A stretch of 64,000 nucleotides of DNA from Antiquaquibacter metalliresistens (GCF_029211225.1 NZ_JARGEM010000006.1:62001-126000), one strand, 5' to 3'; positions 1 through 9,384 are shown, numbered from the stretch's first letter. Notes: generated from the sequence alone by a model not told the origin. Numbers and translations are program-made.

Positions 1-1407
1 GGGGTTCTTGAGCTTCGCGCCGATCTGCTCGACCGACAGCGAGGAGGTGTTGGTCGCGAGGATCGTCTCGGGGGAGATGTACTGCTCGACGTCGGCGAAG
101 ACGTTCTGCTTGGCCTCGAGCTCCTCGAAGATCGCCTCGATCACCCAGTCGCAGTCCGCGAAGTCGGCCTTGTCGGTCGTGCCCGAGACGAGCGCCGTGA
201 GGCGGTTCTGGTCGTCCTTCGAGATGCGGCCCTTGGCGGCGAGGTCGTCGATGTCCTTGCGGATGTGGGCGACACCCTCGTCGACGCGCTGCTGGTCGAG
301 GTCGGTGATCACCACCGGCACCTGCAGCTTGCGCACGAAGAGGAACGCGAACTGACGCGCCATGAGACCGGCACCGATGATGCCGACCTTGGTGACCTTC
401 TGCGCGAGCTCGCGATCCGGGGCGCCGGCGGGGCGCTTGGCGCGCTTCTGCACGAGGTTGAAGGCGTAGATGGATGCGCGGAACTGGTCGCCGGCGATGA
501 GCTCCTCGAGCGCGGCGTCCTCGGCCTTGAAGCCCTTCACGCGGTCGGTGTTCTTCGCCGCCTTCAGGAGTTCGAGGGCCTTGTAGGGGGAGACCGCGAC
601 GCGGCCGATGCGGCTCTCGAGCGTCTTCTCGGCGATGCCGATCGCGATGTCCCACTTGGCCAGGCGCTCCACCTTGCCGGGCTCGTGCTTGCGCTTGACC
701 TTGGTCTTGCCGGAGATGACCCCGTCGGCCCAGCGGATCGAGTCCTCGAGGAAGGTCGCCGGCCCGAACATCGCGTCCGCGATGCCGAGCTCGAGCACCT
801 GCGGGCCCTTGAGCATGCGGTTGTTCTTGAGCGGGTTCGAGATGATCACCTCGAGCGCGTTCTCGATGCCGATGAGGTTCGGCAGCAGCCACGCGCCGCC
901 CCAACCCGGGATGAGGCCGAGGAACACCTCGGGCAGCGCGAAGGCGGGCACCGAGGCATCCACCGTGCGGTAATCGGCGTTGAGGGCGATCTCGACGCCA
1001 CCGCCGAGGGCGAGGCCGTTGACGAACACGAAGGTCGGCACGCCGAAGTCGTGCAGCTTGCCGAGCGTCGCGTGCCCGAGCTCGCCCATGAGCCGCCCGA
1101 TCTCGCGCTCGGAGATCTCGCCGACCTTGGAGAGGTCGGCGCCGGCGGCGAGGATGAACTGCTTGCCGGTGACCGCGAGGCCGTGGATCTCGCCCTTGGC
1201 CGCGCGGGCCTTCTGCGCGTCGAGCACGGTGCCGAACTCGATGAGCGTCGTCGGCCCGAGAGTGTTCGGGCGGTTGTAGTCGAGCCCGTTGTCGAGCGTG
1301 ACGAGGGCGAGCGTGCGCCCGCCGCTCAGCGGCACGTCGCGCACGTAGGAGTGGGTGACGACCTCGTCGGTGGAGAGCTCCGCGAGCTTTGCGAAACGGT
1401 CGGCCAT
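1..1407 (-). CDS. fadB: 3-hydroxyacyl-CoA dehydrogenase / enoyl-CoA hydratase (fatty acid oxidation alpha subunit), 3' end cut by window edge
   Basis: Multifunctional beta-oxidation enzyme that hydrates enoyl-CoA and then oxidises 3-hydroxyacyl-CoA with NAD. 469 codons are visible; the rest lies beyond base 1. Residues 30-200 form a crotonase fold with the oxyanion-hole stretch AAGADLS (88-93) and GLALGGGVE (131-139); E139 and E160 match the two catalytic glutamates of the family. Residues 340-350 (VGIIGAGLM) open the Rossmann NAD domain. ATG at 1405-1407 lies one base after the TAA stop of the thiolase gene, so fadA-fadB is a translationally coupled pair in that order. Family clear; chain-length specificity cannot be told. 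Confidence 0.93.
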   Translation of the reverse strand, partial: MADRFAKLAELSTDEVVTHSYVRDVPLSGGRTLALVTLDNGLDYNRPNTLGPTTLIEFGTVLDAQKARAAKGEIHGLAVTGKQFILAAGADLSKVGEISEREIGRLMGELGHATLGKLHDFGVPTFVFVNGLALGGGVEIALNADYRTVDASVPAFALPEVFLGLIPGWGGAWLLPNLIGIENALEVIISNPLKNNRMLKGPQVLELGIADAMFGPATFLEDSIRWADGVISGKTKVKRKHEPGKVERLAKWDIAIGIAEKTLESRIGRVAVSPYKALELLKAAKNTDRVKGFKAEDAALEELIAGDQFRASIYAFNLVQKRAKRPAGAPDRELAQKVTKVGIIGAGLMARQFAFLFVRKLQVPVVITDLDQQRVDEGVAHIRKDIDDLAAKGRISKDDQNRLTALVSGTTDKADFADCDWVIEAIFEELEAKQNVFADVEQYISPETILATNTSSLSVEQIGAKLKNP

Positions 1408-1408
1408 G

Positions 1409-2605
1409 TTACTTCTTTCCCTTGTAGTGCGGGTTCTCCCAGATGACCGAGCCGCCCTGGCCCAGCCCGATGCACATCGCGGTGAGGCCGTAGCGCACGT
1501 CCGGCCGCTCGGCGAACTGAGCGGCGAGCTGGATCATCAGCCGCACGCCGGAGGAGGCGAGCGGGTGCCCCATGGCGATGGCGCCGCCCCACGGGTTGAC
1601 GCGCGGGTCGTCGTCGGCGATGCCGAAGTGGTCGAGCAGGCTGAGCACCTGCACCGCGAACGCCTCATTGATCTCGAACAGCCCGATGTCATCGATGGTC
1701 AGACCGGCCTTGCGCAGCGCCTTCTCGGTGGAGGGCACCGGGCCGATGCCCATGATCTCCGGCTCGACGCCGGCGAAGGCGAAGCTCACCATGCGCATCT
1801 TCGGCGTGAGGCCGAGCTCCTTGGCGGTCGCGCCGCTGGCGATGATGGAGACCGCCGCGCCGTCGTTGAGGCCGGACGAGTTGCCCGCGGTCACCCGACC
1901 GTGCGGGCGGAACGGGGTCTTGAGACCGGCGAGCCCCTCGAGCGTGGTGTCGGGACGCAGCGCCTCGTCGCGGGTGGCGAGGCCCCAGCCCTCGGCGCTC
2001 TGGACGGCGACGGGAATCAGGTCGGGCTGGATCTTGCCGGCCTCGTAGGCGGCGGCCGCCTTCTGCTGGCTGCCCAGCGCGAACCGGTCGGCGCGCTCCT
2101 TCGTGAGCTCGGGGAAGCGGTCGTGGATCTTCTCGGCCGTGTTGCCCATGTTGAGTGCATCCGGGTTCACGAGCTTCTCGGAGATGAACCGCGGGTTGGG
2201 GTCGGCGCCCGAGCCCATCGGGTGGTGGCCCATGTGCTCGACGCCGCCGGCGATGCCGAGGTCGTACATGCCGAAGCCGATGGCGCCGGCGATGGTCGTG
2301 ACCGAGGTCATGGCGCCGGCGCACATGCGGTCGATCGCATAGCCGGGCACGCTCTTGGGCAGCCCGGCGAGCAGCGCCGTGGTGCGACCGATGGTCAGAC
2401 CTTGGTCGCCGGTCTGCGTCGTGGCGGCGATCGCGACATCGTCGAAGCGGTCCTTCGGGATGCCGGGGTTGCGCTCCAGGAGGCCGATCATGGCCTTCAC
2501 GACGAGATCGTCTGCCCTCGTCTGCCAGTACATGCCCTTTTCGCCGGCGCGTCCGAACGGGGTCCGGACACCGTCGATGAATACGACTTCTGCTCTCTCG
2601 GCCAC
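1409..2605 (-). CDS. fadA: acetyl-CoA C-acyltransferase (thiolase)
   Basis: 398-residue thiolase that cleaves 3-ketoacyl-CoA to acetyl-CoA and a shortened acyl-CoA; partner of the adjacent FadB. Active-site residues are visible: C95 in DRMCAGAM (acyl acceptor), H347 in MGHPLASSG and C378 in TAMCIGLGQGG. The frame is open about 40 codons further upstream, but the GTG at 2603-2605 is chosen because a GGAGG lies five bases before it and the protein then begins at the family N-terminus (AERAEVVFIDGVRTPFG). Confidence 0.94.
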   Translation of the reverse strand: MAERAEVVFIDGVRTPFGRAGEKGMYWQTRADDLVVKAMIGLLERNPGIPKDRFDDVAIAATTQTGDQGLTIGRTTALLAGLPKSVPGYAIDRMCAGAMTSVTTIAGAIGFGMYDLGIAGGVEHMGHHPMGSGADPNPRFISEKLVNPDALNMGNTAEKIHDRFPELTKERADRFALGSQQKAAAAYEAGKIQPDLIPVAVQSAEGWGLATRDEALRPDTTLEGLAGLKTPFRPHGRVTAGNSSGLNDGAAVSIIASGATAKELGLTPKMRMVSFAFAGVEPEIMGIGPVPSTEKALRKAGLTIDDIGLFEINEAFAVQVLSLLDHFGIADDDPRVNPWGGAIAMGHPLASSGVRLMIQLAAQFAERPDVRYGLTAMCIGLGQGGSVIWENPHYKGKK

Positions 2606-2631
2606 AATGCCTCCACTTTCAGGTCGAATCG

Positions 2632-2637
2632 ATCCTA
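2632..2637 (-). promoter_or_regulatory. candidate -10 element for fadA-fadB
   Basis: TAGGAT read on the minus strand, about 26 bases before the fadA GTG, giving a short leader that includes the GGAGG ribosome site. No convincing -35 seen; inference from position only. Confidence 0.35.
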
Positions 2638-2675
2638 CGGCGGGGGTTCGGCGGGCCGGATTCCTTTGATCCTTC

Positions 2676-3923
2676 CTACGAATCGGCCTCGGGGGCCGGT
2701 TCGGGCTCCTGTGCCGACTCCACAAAGGCCTGAGCGATCACCTGTGCGGTTGCGTCAAGCTGCCACGGTCGAGCGCCGAGCTCCCGCAGTGCTGCCCGGA
2801 CGGTCTCGGGGGTGATCTCGGCGGGTGGCGCCCACGCCACGCGACGCAGGGAGTCCGGGGTGAGCACGTTCTCGACGGGAATCGACATCGCGGTCGCGAC
2901 CTCCGTGACCGCGGCGCGGGCGAACTTGAGTCGGCGGTCCGCCTCCGGGTTGCGGTCTGACCAGATGCGCGGCGGCGGGATGCTCTCGCCGGGTGCGCGC
3001 AGCACGGGCAGCTCGGTGGTCGCCAGGCCCGCCTGGATGGCATCCCACCAGCGATCGATCTGCGTGCGGCTCGCGCGCCCGGTGAACTCCTTGATCGCGG
3101 CGAGGTCGCGCTTGGTCTCCGGCAGCAGACGGGCGGCGGCGATCAACGCGGAGTCGGGTACGAGCCGACCAGCCGCGGTGTCGATCTCGCGCGCGTAGGC
3201 GTCGCGCGCCTCCCAGAGCTCGCGGGCGACGGCGAGGTTGCGCGCCCCGCGGATCGAGTGCAGCCCGCTGAGGCGGCGCCAGGGCTCGGTGCGCACGATC
3301 ACCAGGTCGCGCTGGAGCACGGCGGCGAACTCCTGCTCGGCGATCTCGGTCTTGCCGTCCCGCGCGAGCACCTCCGCGAGGGCCTCCCGCAGGTCGACGA
3401 GCAGCTCGACGTCGAGCGCGGCGTAGACCAGCCAGGCCTGGGGGAGGGGGCGGGTCGACCAGTCGGCCGCGGAGTGCTCCTTGGCCAGATGGATGCCCAG
3501 CAGGTCCTCGACGACGGCGCCGAGGCCCACGCGCGCCAGGCCGGCGAGGCGTGCCGCGAGCTCGGTGTCGAACAGTCGCGTGGGATCGAGCCCGACCTCG
3601 CGAAGGCAGGTGAGGTCCTGGCTCGCGGCGTGCAGAATCCATTCCTCGCCCGCGATGACCTCGTTGAGCTCCGCGAACGAGCCGACGGCGGGCGGGTCGA
3701 AAAGGAAGGTGCCGGCGCCGCGCCGGAAGATCTGGATCAGATAGGCCCGCTGCGAATAGCGATAGCCGGATGCCCGCTCGGCATCGATCGCGATCGGCCC
3801 GACACCGGCGGCGATGGCTCCGACCGCCGCGAGGTACGCGTCGCGGTCGGCGATGACCTCGACTTCCTCGTGGGCGGCCTCGTGCGGGGCGTCGGCCGGA
3901 GGCGTCTCCGGCAGGCTATTCAC
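2676..3923 (-). CDS. rnd: ribonuclease D-like 3'-5' exonuclease with HRDC domain
   Basis: 415 residues. DEDDy exonuclease motifs: D47 and E49 (AIDAER, Exo I), D103 (HAASQDL, Exo II), Y167 and D171 (YAALD, Exo III). Residues about 210-295 resemble an HRDC nucleic-acid binding domain. Expected role is trimming of tRNA precursors or other structured RNA in the cytoplasm. GTG start at 3921-3923 overlaps the last codons of the upstream DUF3000 gene by 8 bases, so the two are likely coupled. This DUF3000-rnd pair is common in actinobacteria. Confidence 0.9.
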   Translation of the reverse strand: MNSLPETPPADAPHEAAHEEVEVIADRDAYLAAVGAIAAGVGPIAIDAERASGYRYSQRAYLIQIFRRGAGTFLFDPPAVGSFAELNEVIAGEEWILHAASQDLTCLREVGLDPTRLFDTELAARLAGLARVGLGAVVEDLLGIHLAKEHSAADWSTRPLPQAWLVYAALDVELLVDLREALAEVLARDGKTEIAEQEFAAVLQRDLVIVRTEPWRRLSGLHSIRGARNLAVARELWEARDAYAREIDTAAGRLVPDSALIAAARLLPETKRDLAAIKEFTGRASRTQIDRWWDAIQAGLATTELPVLRAPGESIPPPRIWSDRNPEADRRLKFARAAVTEVATAMSIPVENVLTPDSLRRVAWAPPAEITPETVRAALRELGARPWQLDATAQVIAQAFVESAQEPEPAPEADS

Positions 3924-4509
3924 GTCCGACTCGTCGCGCAGACAACAGGCTCACTCCCTCGACGGCCGGCGGAAGGCCGGCGAGCATGCACAGCAGGTCA
4001 CCCCAGCCTTCCACATGGGGAGCGATGTCGGAGTCGTCGGGCGACCAGGACGCCCGCAGTTCGATCTGAGCGCCGTCACCCTGCGACTCGAGCTCACCGA
4101 AACCGGTGGAGAGGATGCGCGTGGCGGTGCCGGAAGCGGTCGTGTAGTGCGCACCTCGGGCCCTGAGCGCATCGACGAGCCACGACCAGGCGACCTCGGC
4201 GAGGAACGGGTCGACGCCCATCTCCGTCTCGAGCGGTGCCTGGGCGTAGCAGATCACTCGCAGGGCGCCGTGCCAGGCCTCCGGCAACGCGGGGTCGTAG
4301 AGCAGCACGAAGCGACCGGTGCCCAGTTCGGAGTCGGAGTCGTGGCGGGCGGGCGTGACATCCGCTGCGAGGGCGAAGGAGTAGGGGGCGAGCGTCGCGG
4401 GTGCCGGAATCTCGCTGATCACGAGCTCAGGCCTCGTTGCGGCTCGGCGGAGCGAGTCGATGGCGGCAGCGAATGGTGCGGGAACCTGCGCGGCGGGTGT
4501 CTCGGGCAC
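3916..4509 (-). CDS. DUF3000 family protein
   Basis: 197 residues; recognisable as the actinobacterial DUF3000 family, function unknown. No signal peptide or membrane segment, so probably cytoplasmic. Acidic, with tryptophans in AWSWLV and ASWSPDD. Sits just upstream of rnd with an 8-base overlap. GTG start at 4507-4509 has no ribosome site, but a TAATCT hexamer ends six bases upstream, as expected of a leaderless message. Confidence 0.82.
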   Translation of the reverse strand: MPETPAAQVPAPFAAAIDSLRRAATRPELVISEIPAPATLAPYSFALAADVTPARHDSDSELGTGRFVLLYDPALPEAWHGALRVICYAQAPLETEMGVDPFLAEVAWSWLVDALRARGAHYTTASGTATRILSTGFGELESQGDGAQIELRASWSPDDSDIAPHVEGWGDLLCMLAGLPPAVEGVSLLSARRVGRE

Positions 4510-4515
4510 GAGTGA

Positions 4516-4525
4516 AGATTAGGCT
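4516..4525. promoter_or_regulatory. overlapping divergent -10 elements
   Basis: In AGATTAGGCT the minus strand reads TAATCT (4521-4516, toward DUF3000) and the plus strand reads TAGGCT (4520-4525, toward the alpha/beta hydrolase). The two hexamers share one TA step. Immediately downstream lies an 18-base near-palindrome (4528-4545). Confidence 0.4.
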
Positions 4526-4598
4526 TTGGCGGGGATATCTCCGCCGAGGCACGCCGCCCTGTGGACGGCGCGCACAACCGAACACCAGAGGAACGAGC

Positions 4599-5774
4599 AT
4601 GGCGCACAGCGGGCATCCGGACTCGATTGCCGGTCGAATCGTCACCACGGCGGCGATCGCCGTGGGCGGTGCGCTCGCCGTGACGGCGGCAGCGGCCGCC
4701 GCGGTGACGGTGATCTTCGCGCGCACCGTCGTCACGCCGCCGGCCAAGCGGGAGGAGGATGTGCGCATCCTCGGCCACGACGAGGCGACGATCACGCTCT
4801 CGGCCACCCTCGACTCGCTGACCCCGGGCCGGTACAGCCTGTGGTTCCGCCAGGACACCGGTCATGCCCGGGTCGGCGAGATCCTGTCATACACGGCGAC
4901 GACGGTGACGCGGCAGCTGCTCGGCGTGCAGCTCGGCGACCTGCGGGGTGCGACGCGTGGTCGCTTCAGCGGATGGTTCTACCTCTCGCCCGGCGAGCTG
5001 CCGGTGGAGTTCACCGAGGTCGAGGTCGAGACCGAGCTCGGCCCCGCGCCGGCGTGGTACGTGCCGGCCGAGCGCGCATCCAACCGGTGGATGATCGGGG
5101 TGCACGGGCGCGCGGTGCGACGTCAGGAGGCCATCCGAGCGATCCCGGTGTTCCGCGAGGCCGGCCATGACAGCCTGCTCATCTCCTACCGCAACGACGG
5201 CGATGCGCCGCGGAGTCCCGATCACCGGTACGCCCTCGGCGACAGCGAGTGGCGCGACGTCGATGCCGCCATGCGGTACGCGGTCGAGCACGGTGCCAAG
5301 GAGATCGTGCTCATGGGGTGGTCGATGGGCGGGGCGACGGTGCTGCAGGCGCTCACCCGTTCACCGCTGGCCGATCGCGTGACCGCGGTGGTGCTCGACT
5401 CGCCCGTCGTCGACTGGGTGACGGCGCTCGAGTACCAGGGGGTCGCGAACCGCCTGCCGAAGCCCTTGCAGTGGGGCGTGCTGCGGCTGCTCTCGCAGCG
5501 CTGGGCGGGGCGGGTGACCGGGCAGCGCGAGCCCATCGACCTGCACCGACTCGATTTCGTGCGTCGTGCGGACGAACTGCACACGCCGATCCTGCTGCTG
5601 CACAGCGATGACGACGGCTACGTGCCGTCGACCGCGTCGCGGGCGCTGGCCGTGGCGCGGCCGGACATCGTGACCTTCGAGCCGTTCGACACGGCCCGGC
5701 ACACGAAGCTGTGGAACTACGACGCGGACCGCTGGAACGCGGCGATCCGACGGTTTCTGCAGGGCGTGCGCTGA
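4599..5774 (+). CDS. membrane-anchored alpha/beta hydrolase
   Basis: 391 residues. Residues 13-45 are an alanine-rich hydrophobic segment that would anchor the protein or act as an uncleaved signal; the rest is an alpha/beta hydrolase fold. The nucleophile elbow is GWSMGG with S242; acid candidates are D337-D339 in HSDDDGYVP and the base H368 in ARHTKLW. Similar to the YqkD/BEM46-type hydrolases; substrate not inferable. ATG at 4599 is chosen over upstream in-frame starts because AGAGGAA precedes it and the hydrophobic segment then begins near the N-terminus. Confidence 0.85.
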   Translation: MAHSGHPDSIAGRIVTTAAIAVGGALAVTAAAAAAVTVIFARTVVTPPAKREEDVRILGHDEATITLSATLDSLTPGRYSLWFRQDTGHARVGEILSYTATTVTRQLLGVQLGDLRGATRGRFSGWFYLSPGELPVEFTEVEVETELGPAPAWYVPAERASNRWMIGVHGRAVRRQEAIRAIPVFREAGHDSLLISYRNDGDAPRSPDHRYALGDSEWRDVDAAMRYAVEHGAKEIVLMGWSMGGATVLQALTRSPLADRVTAVVLDSPVVDWVTALEYQGVANRLPKPLQWGVLRLLSQRWAGRVTGQREPIDLHRLDFVRRADELHTPILLLHSDDDGYVPSTASRALAVARPDIVTFEPFDTARHTKLWNYDADRWNAAIRRFLQGVR

Positions 5775-5775
5775 G

Positions 5776-6207
5776 TCAGGAGGCGAGCCGCGCCCGAACC
5801 TGACGCTTCGCCCGGGCGAGCATGCCGGTCATCCCTCGGATGCGCAGCGGGCTGACCGCCTCGGTCAGTCCGAGCGTGTTCGGGAAGTCGTCGGGGATCG
5901 CGAGCAGTTCCTGGGCGTCGAGTCCCGAGAGTCCCTGGGCGAGGATCGACGCGAACCCACGGGTGGTCGGCGCCTCCTTCGGTGCGGTGGCGTACATGTG
6001 CACCCGGGACGCGTCATCCACCTCGACGAAGATGAAGACGGGGGACTGGCACTCCTCGACTCGCTCGAGCAGGTCGGGGTGGTCGCGGTAGCGCTCGGGC
6101 AACTCGGGCAGTTCATTGGCGAACTCGAGCAGCAGCTGCAGACGGTCCCGCACCTCGAGGCCGAGGAAGTCCTCACGGATCTCGGCGAGCTGGTCGGGCA
6201 GGGTCAC
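5776..6207 (-). CDS. SufE family sulfur-acceptor protein
   Basis: 143 residues, SufE fold. C53 in ECQSPVF is the expected sulfur-accepting cysteine, which takes persulfide from a cysteine desulfurase and passes it to Fe-S assembly. Starts (GTG 6205-6207) nine bases after the sulfurtransferase stop, making a two-gene sulfur-transfer operon. No SufS/SufBCD is in the window, so the donor may be the neighbouring rhodanese or a desulfurase elsewhere. Converges with the hydrolase gene with a single base between stops. Confidence 0.9.
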   Translation of the reverse strand: MTLPDQLAEIREDFLGLEVRDRLQLLLEFANELPELPERYRDHPDLLERVEECQSPVFIFVEVDDASRVHMYATAPKEAPTTRGFASILAQGLSGLDAQELLAIPDDFPNTLGLTEAVSPLRIRGMTGMLARAKRQVRARLAS

Positions 6208-6216
6208 CTCTGAATG

Positions 6217-7116
6217 CTACTTCGCCGGCACCGTGCCCGGCTCGCTGCCGCGAGCGATGGGCACCCGCACCGCCGAACCCCACTCCGTCCAGGAGCCGTC
6301 GTAGTTGCGCACGTTGTCGAAGCCGAGCAGATAATGCAGTACGAACCAGGTGTGGCTGGAACGCTCGCCGATGCGGCAGTAGGCCACGATCTCATCGCCG
6401 TCCACGAGTCCTGCCTCGCCGCGGTAGATCGCCTCGAGCTCGTCGAGCGGCTTGAAGCCGCCGTCCTCGGCGACCGCGCGCGCCCACGGCACGCTCTTCG
6501 CGGTCGGGATGTGGCCGGCGCGCAGGGCGCCCTCCTCCGGGTACGCGGGTGCGGAGGTGCGCTCGCCCGAGTACTCCTCGGGGGAGCGCACGTCGATGAG
6601 CGGCTTGCCCAGGTGCTCGAGCACGTCGTCCCGGAACGCCCGGATGCCGCTGTCGTCGCGTTCCACGATCGGATAGTCGACCGGCTCACGCACGGGCACC
6701 TCGGTGGTGTACGCCCGGCCCTCGGCCTCCCACTTCGCCCGCCCGCCGTCGAGCAGGCGCACGTCCTCGTGACCGAACAGCCGGAACACCCAGAGCGCAT
6801 ACGCCGCCCACCAGTTGTTCTTGTCGCCGTAGATCACCACCGTGTCATCGCGCGAGATGCCCTTGCCGCCGAGCAGGGCGGCGAATCCGGCGCCGTCGAT
6901 GTAGTCGCGGGTGACCGGGTCGTTGAGCTCGGTGTGCCAGTCGATCTTGACGGCGCCCTCGATGTGGCCGGTCTCGTAGAGCAGCACGTCTTCATCGGAC
7001 TCCACGACCACCAGACCCGGCGTGCCGAGGTGCTCGGCGAGCCACTCTGTGGAGACGAGCCGTTCCGGGTGCGCGTACTCGGCGAAGCGGCTGGATGTGT
7101 CGTACTCGACGCTCAT
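6217..7116 (-). CDS. sulfurtransferase with two rhodanese domains (thiosulfate or 3-mercaptopyruvate type)
   Basis: 299 residues in two rhodanese repeats, about 17-135 and 160-285. Only the C-terminal repeat carries the catalytic cysteine, C247 in CRIGERSSH; this loop resembles actinobacterial CysA-type thiosulfate sulfurtransferases more than the CGSGVTA loop of mercaptopyruvate enzymes. ATG 7114-7116 has a strong GGAGGA site. Upstream partner of the SufE gene. Confidence 0.9.
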   Translation of the reverse strand: MSVEYDTSSRFAEYAHPERLVSTEWLAEHLGTPGLVVVESDEDVLLYETGHIEGAVKIDWHTELNDPVTRDYIDGAGFAALLGGKGISRDDTVVIYGDKNNWWAAYALWVFRLFGHEDVRLLDGGRAKWEAEGRAYTTEVPVREPVDYPIVERDDSGIRAFRDDVLEHLGKPLIDVRSPEEYSGERTSAPAYPEEGALRAGHIPTAKSVPWARAVAEDGGFKPLDELEAIYRGEAGLVDGDEIVAYCRIGERSSHTWFVLHYLLGFDNVRNYDGSWTEWGSAVRVPIARGSEPGTVPAK

Positions 7117-7162
7117 GAGATCCTCCGTGGTGCTGGGCGGCTAGGCTGGGAAGCCCTGATCG

Positions 7163-7168
7163 AATCTA
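7163..7168 (-). promoter_or_regulatory. candidate -10 element for sulfurtransferase-sufE
   Basis: TAGATT on the minus strand about 47 bases before the sulfurtransferase ATG, leaving room for the GGAGG site. It lies in the 116-base gap shared with divergently transcribed zapE. Confidence 0.3.
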
Positions 7169-7232
7169 CGCGTCGCAGGCGATGCCGGCAGGGTTCCCGT
7201 AAGACTTCGACACACAATCACGAGGCTTCAGC

Positions 7233-8240
7233 ATGACCGCAGAGACGAATGTCTCGTTCGGCCATCTCGTCGACCGCGACGCCGCGCTCTCGGCGCAGCA
7301 GATGGTCGAGCACCTGGTGCCACCCCGCCAGTTCGCGGGCGCGAGTCTGGACAACTACCGACCCGACCCCGACTACCGCTCGCAGGCCGCGGCGGTCGAG
7401 GCCATCCGCGACTTCGGCTCGGGTGCGCAGGGCGGCGGCCTGTTCCGCAAGCGCGCCCCGGTGCCCAAGCCCGGGGTCTACCTCGACGGCGGGTTCGGCG
7501 TCGGCAAGACCCACCTGCTGGCAGCGCTCTGGCATCAGGCCAAGGGGCGCAAGTACTTCGGCACGTTCATCGAGTACACCGCGCTCGTCGGCGCCCTCGG
7601 CTACGCGCCGACGGTCGAGCTGCTGAAGGGTGCGAGTCTGCTCGCGATCGACGAGTTCGAGTTGGACGACCCGGGCGACACGCGGCTCATGGCCCGCCTG
7701 CTCAACGAGCTCGCGGCATCCGGCACCCGCATCGCCGCGACCTCGAACACCCCGCCGAACGCGCTCGGCGAGGGCCGGTTCGCCGCCCAGGACTTCCTGC
7801 GCGAGATCGACTCCCTCGCGGACCGCTTCGAGACCCTGCGCATCGACGGCCTCGACTATCGCCGCCGAGACGTGGAGGCGCATGCCCGGGTGAGCACGGA
7901 TGCCGCGGCAGAACTCGCGGGCATCGCCGGTGCGACCACGCTCGACGACTTCGATGCCGTGCTCCGCCACCTGTCGACCGTGCATCCCTCGCGGTATGTG
8001 CGGCTCGTGGAGTCGCTCGCGGCGATCGGCCTGACGGGCGTGCATCCGATCGGCCACCAGACGGACGCGCTGCGGTTCGTCGCGTTCGTCGATCGCCTCT
8101 ACGACGCTCAGGTGCGCATCGTCGCGGAGGGCACCCCGCTCGACTCGGTGTTCCCCGAGGAGATGCTGCAGGGCGGCTATCGCAAGAAGTACCTGCGGGC
8201 GATCTCGCGCCTCATCGCGCTGACGTCTGGGACTGACTGA
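7233..8240 (+). CDS. zapE: ZapE/AFG1-like P-loop ATPase
   Basis: 335 residues. Walker A GGFGVGKT (86-93), Walker B LLAIDEFELDD with D140/E141, then sensor-like TSNTPPN. Proteobacterial ZapE associates with the Z-ring; the mitochondrial homologue AFG1 assists turnover of respiratory proteins. The role in actinobacteria is not settled, so the name is by family. Its 3' end overlaps convergent nhaA by 29 bases. Confidence 0.88.
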   Translation: MTAETNVSFGHLVDRDAALSAQQMVEHLVPPRQFAGASLDNYRPDPDYRSQAAAVEAIRDFGSGAQGGGLFRKRAPVPKPGVYLDGGFGVGKTHLLAALWHQAKGRKYFGTFIEYTALVGALGYAPTVELLKGASLLAIDEFELDDPGDTRLMARLLNELAASGTRIAATSNTPPNALGEGRFAAQDFLREIDSLADRFETLRIDGLDYRRRDVEAHARVSTDAAAELAGIAGATTLDDFDAVLRHLSTVHPSRYVRLVESLAAIGLTGVHPIGHQTDALRFVAFVDRLYDAQVRIVAEGTPLDSVFPEEMLQGGYRKKYLRAISRLIALTSGTD

Positions 8241-9372
8241 GTCGGGTGTAGTGACGCCCGCGCACCGCGGTGAGCGCTCCGCCGATGATCGCCGCGATCA
8301 CCGAGGCGAGCAGCACCGCGAGGGTCACCTCGTCCGCGACCTCCGGTTGGGGCTCGTACGCCAACTCGTTCATCAGCAGTGAGACGGTGAAGCCGATGCC
8401 GCCGAGCGCGGCGATCGCGATGATGTCGGGCAGCGGCATGCGCTGCTGCTTGCTGCGTCGTCCGGCGAGTGCGATGGCGATGAGCGCGCCGACGGTGATG
8501 CCGACGAGCTTGCCGACCGGCATGGCGACGATCACGCCCCAGAAGGCCGGGCTCAGTTCCGTGATGCTCGCCTGCGGAATCGGCACGAGTGCGGCGACGA
8601 TCGCGAAGAGCGGCAGGATCACGGCGTTGGACCAGGGCTCGATGGCGCGCCTGGTGCGCTGGCCGGTCGCATCCGACATCACCAGACCGAGCGCGACGCC
8701 GGCGATGGTCGGGTGGATGCCGGAGAGGAACACCAGCACCCAGGTGGCCAGTCCGATCACGATGAGCAGGGGGAGCAGCCAGGGTGCGGCGCCGCGACGC
8801 ATGCGGTAGCTGAGCCAGCCGAACATCAGCACGAGGGGAATGGCGGCCAACAACGGCAGGGGCTGCAGATCGCGGGTGAAGAACGCGGCGATGATGATGA
8901 TCGCGATGAGGTCGTCGATGACCGCGATCGCCAGCAGCAGTGCTCGGAATCTGGCCGGCAGCGACCGGCCGACGATGGCGAGCACGCCGAGTGCGAAGGC
9001 GATGTCGGTGGCCGTGGGAATCGGCCAGCCCTGCGCGAGATCGCCGTCGCGCACGATGATCAGGAAGATGATGGCGGGTGCGACCACCCCGCCGACGGCG
9101 GCGGCCGTGGGCACGAGCGCCTTGCCGGCGGTGTCGAGTTCGCCGTGGCGCAGCTCGTGCCGGAGCTCGATCGCGGCGATGAAGAAGAAGATCGCGAGCA
9201 GGCCGTCTTTGATCCAGTGCCCGACCGAGAGGTCGATGGGGCCGGCCCCGATGTGGAAGGTCTCGACGGCTCTGGCGGCATCCCCGAGCGGGGAGTTGGC
9301 CAGGATGAGCCCGAGGGCTGCTGCGGCGACGAGGAGCATGGCGGCGAAACGGTCGGAGCGCAACAGCTGCAT
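8212..9372 (-). CDS. nhaA: Na+/H+ antiporter NhaA
   Basis: 386 residues, highly hydrophobic, with about twelve membrane segments. Carries the ion-binding pair D153-D154 (AVIDDLIAI) and D123 in TATDIAFALG, corresponding to D163/D164/D133 of E. coli NhaA. Exports sodium in exchange for protons in the cytoplasmic membrane. ATG 9370-9372 has no ribosome site; TAGGAT on the minus strand ends six bases before it, suggesting a leaderless message. Confidence 0.94.
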   Translation of the reverse strand: MQLLRSDRFAAMLLVAAAALGLILANSPLGDAARAVETFHIGAGPIDLSVGHWIKDGLLAIFFFIAAIELRHELRHGELDTAGKALVPTAAAVGGVVAPAIIFLIIVRDGDLAQGWPIPTATDIAFALGVLAIVGRSLPARFRALLLAIAVIDDLIAIIIIAAFFTRDLQPLPLLAAIPLVLMFGWLSYRMRRGAAPWLLPLLIVIGLATWVLVFLSGIHPTIAGVALGLVMSDATGQRTRRAIEPWSNAVILPLFAIVAALVPIPQASITELSPAFWGVIVAMPVGKLVGITVGALIAIALAGRRSKQQRMPLPDIIAIAALGGIGFTVSLLMNELAYEPQPEVADEVTLAVLLASVIAAIIGGALTAVRGRHYTRLSQSQTSAR

Positions 9373-9378
9373 GCATCG

Positions 9379-9384
9379 ATCCTA
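9379..9384 (-). promoter_or_regulatory. candidate -10 for nhaA (leaderless)
   Basis: TAGGAT on the minus strand, six bases before the nhaA ATG; transcription would begin at or next to the start codon. Confidence 0.4.
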
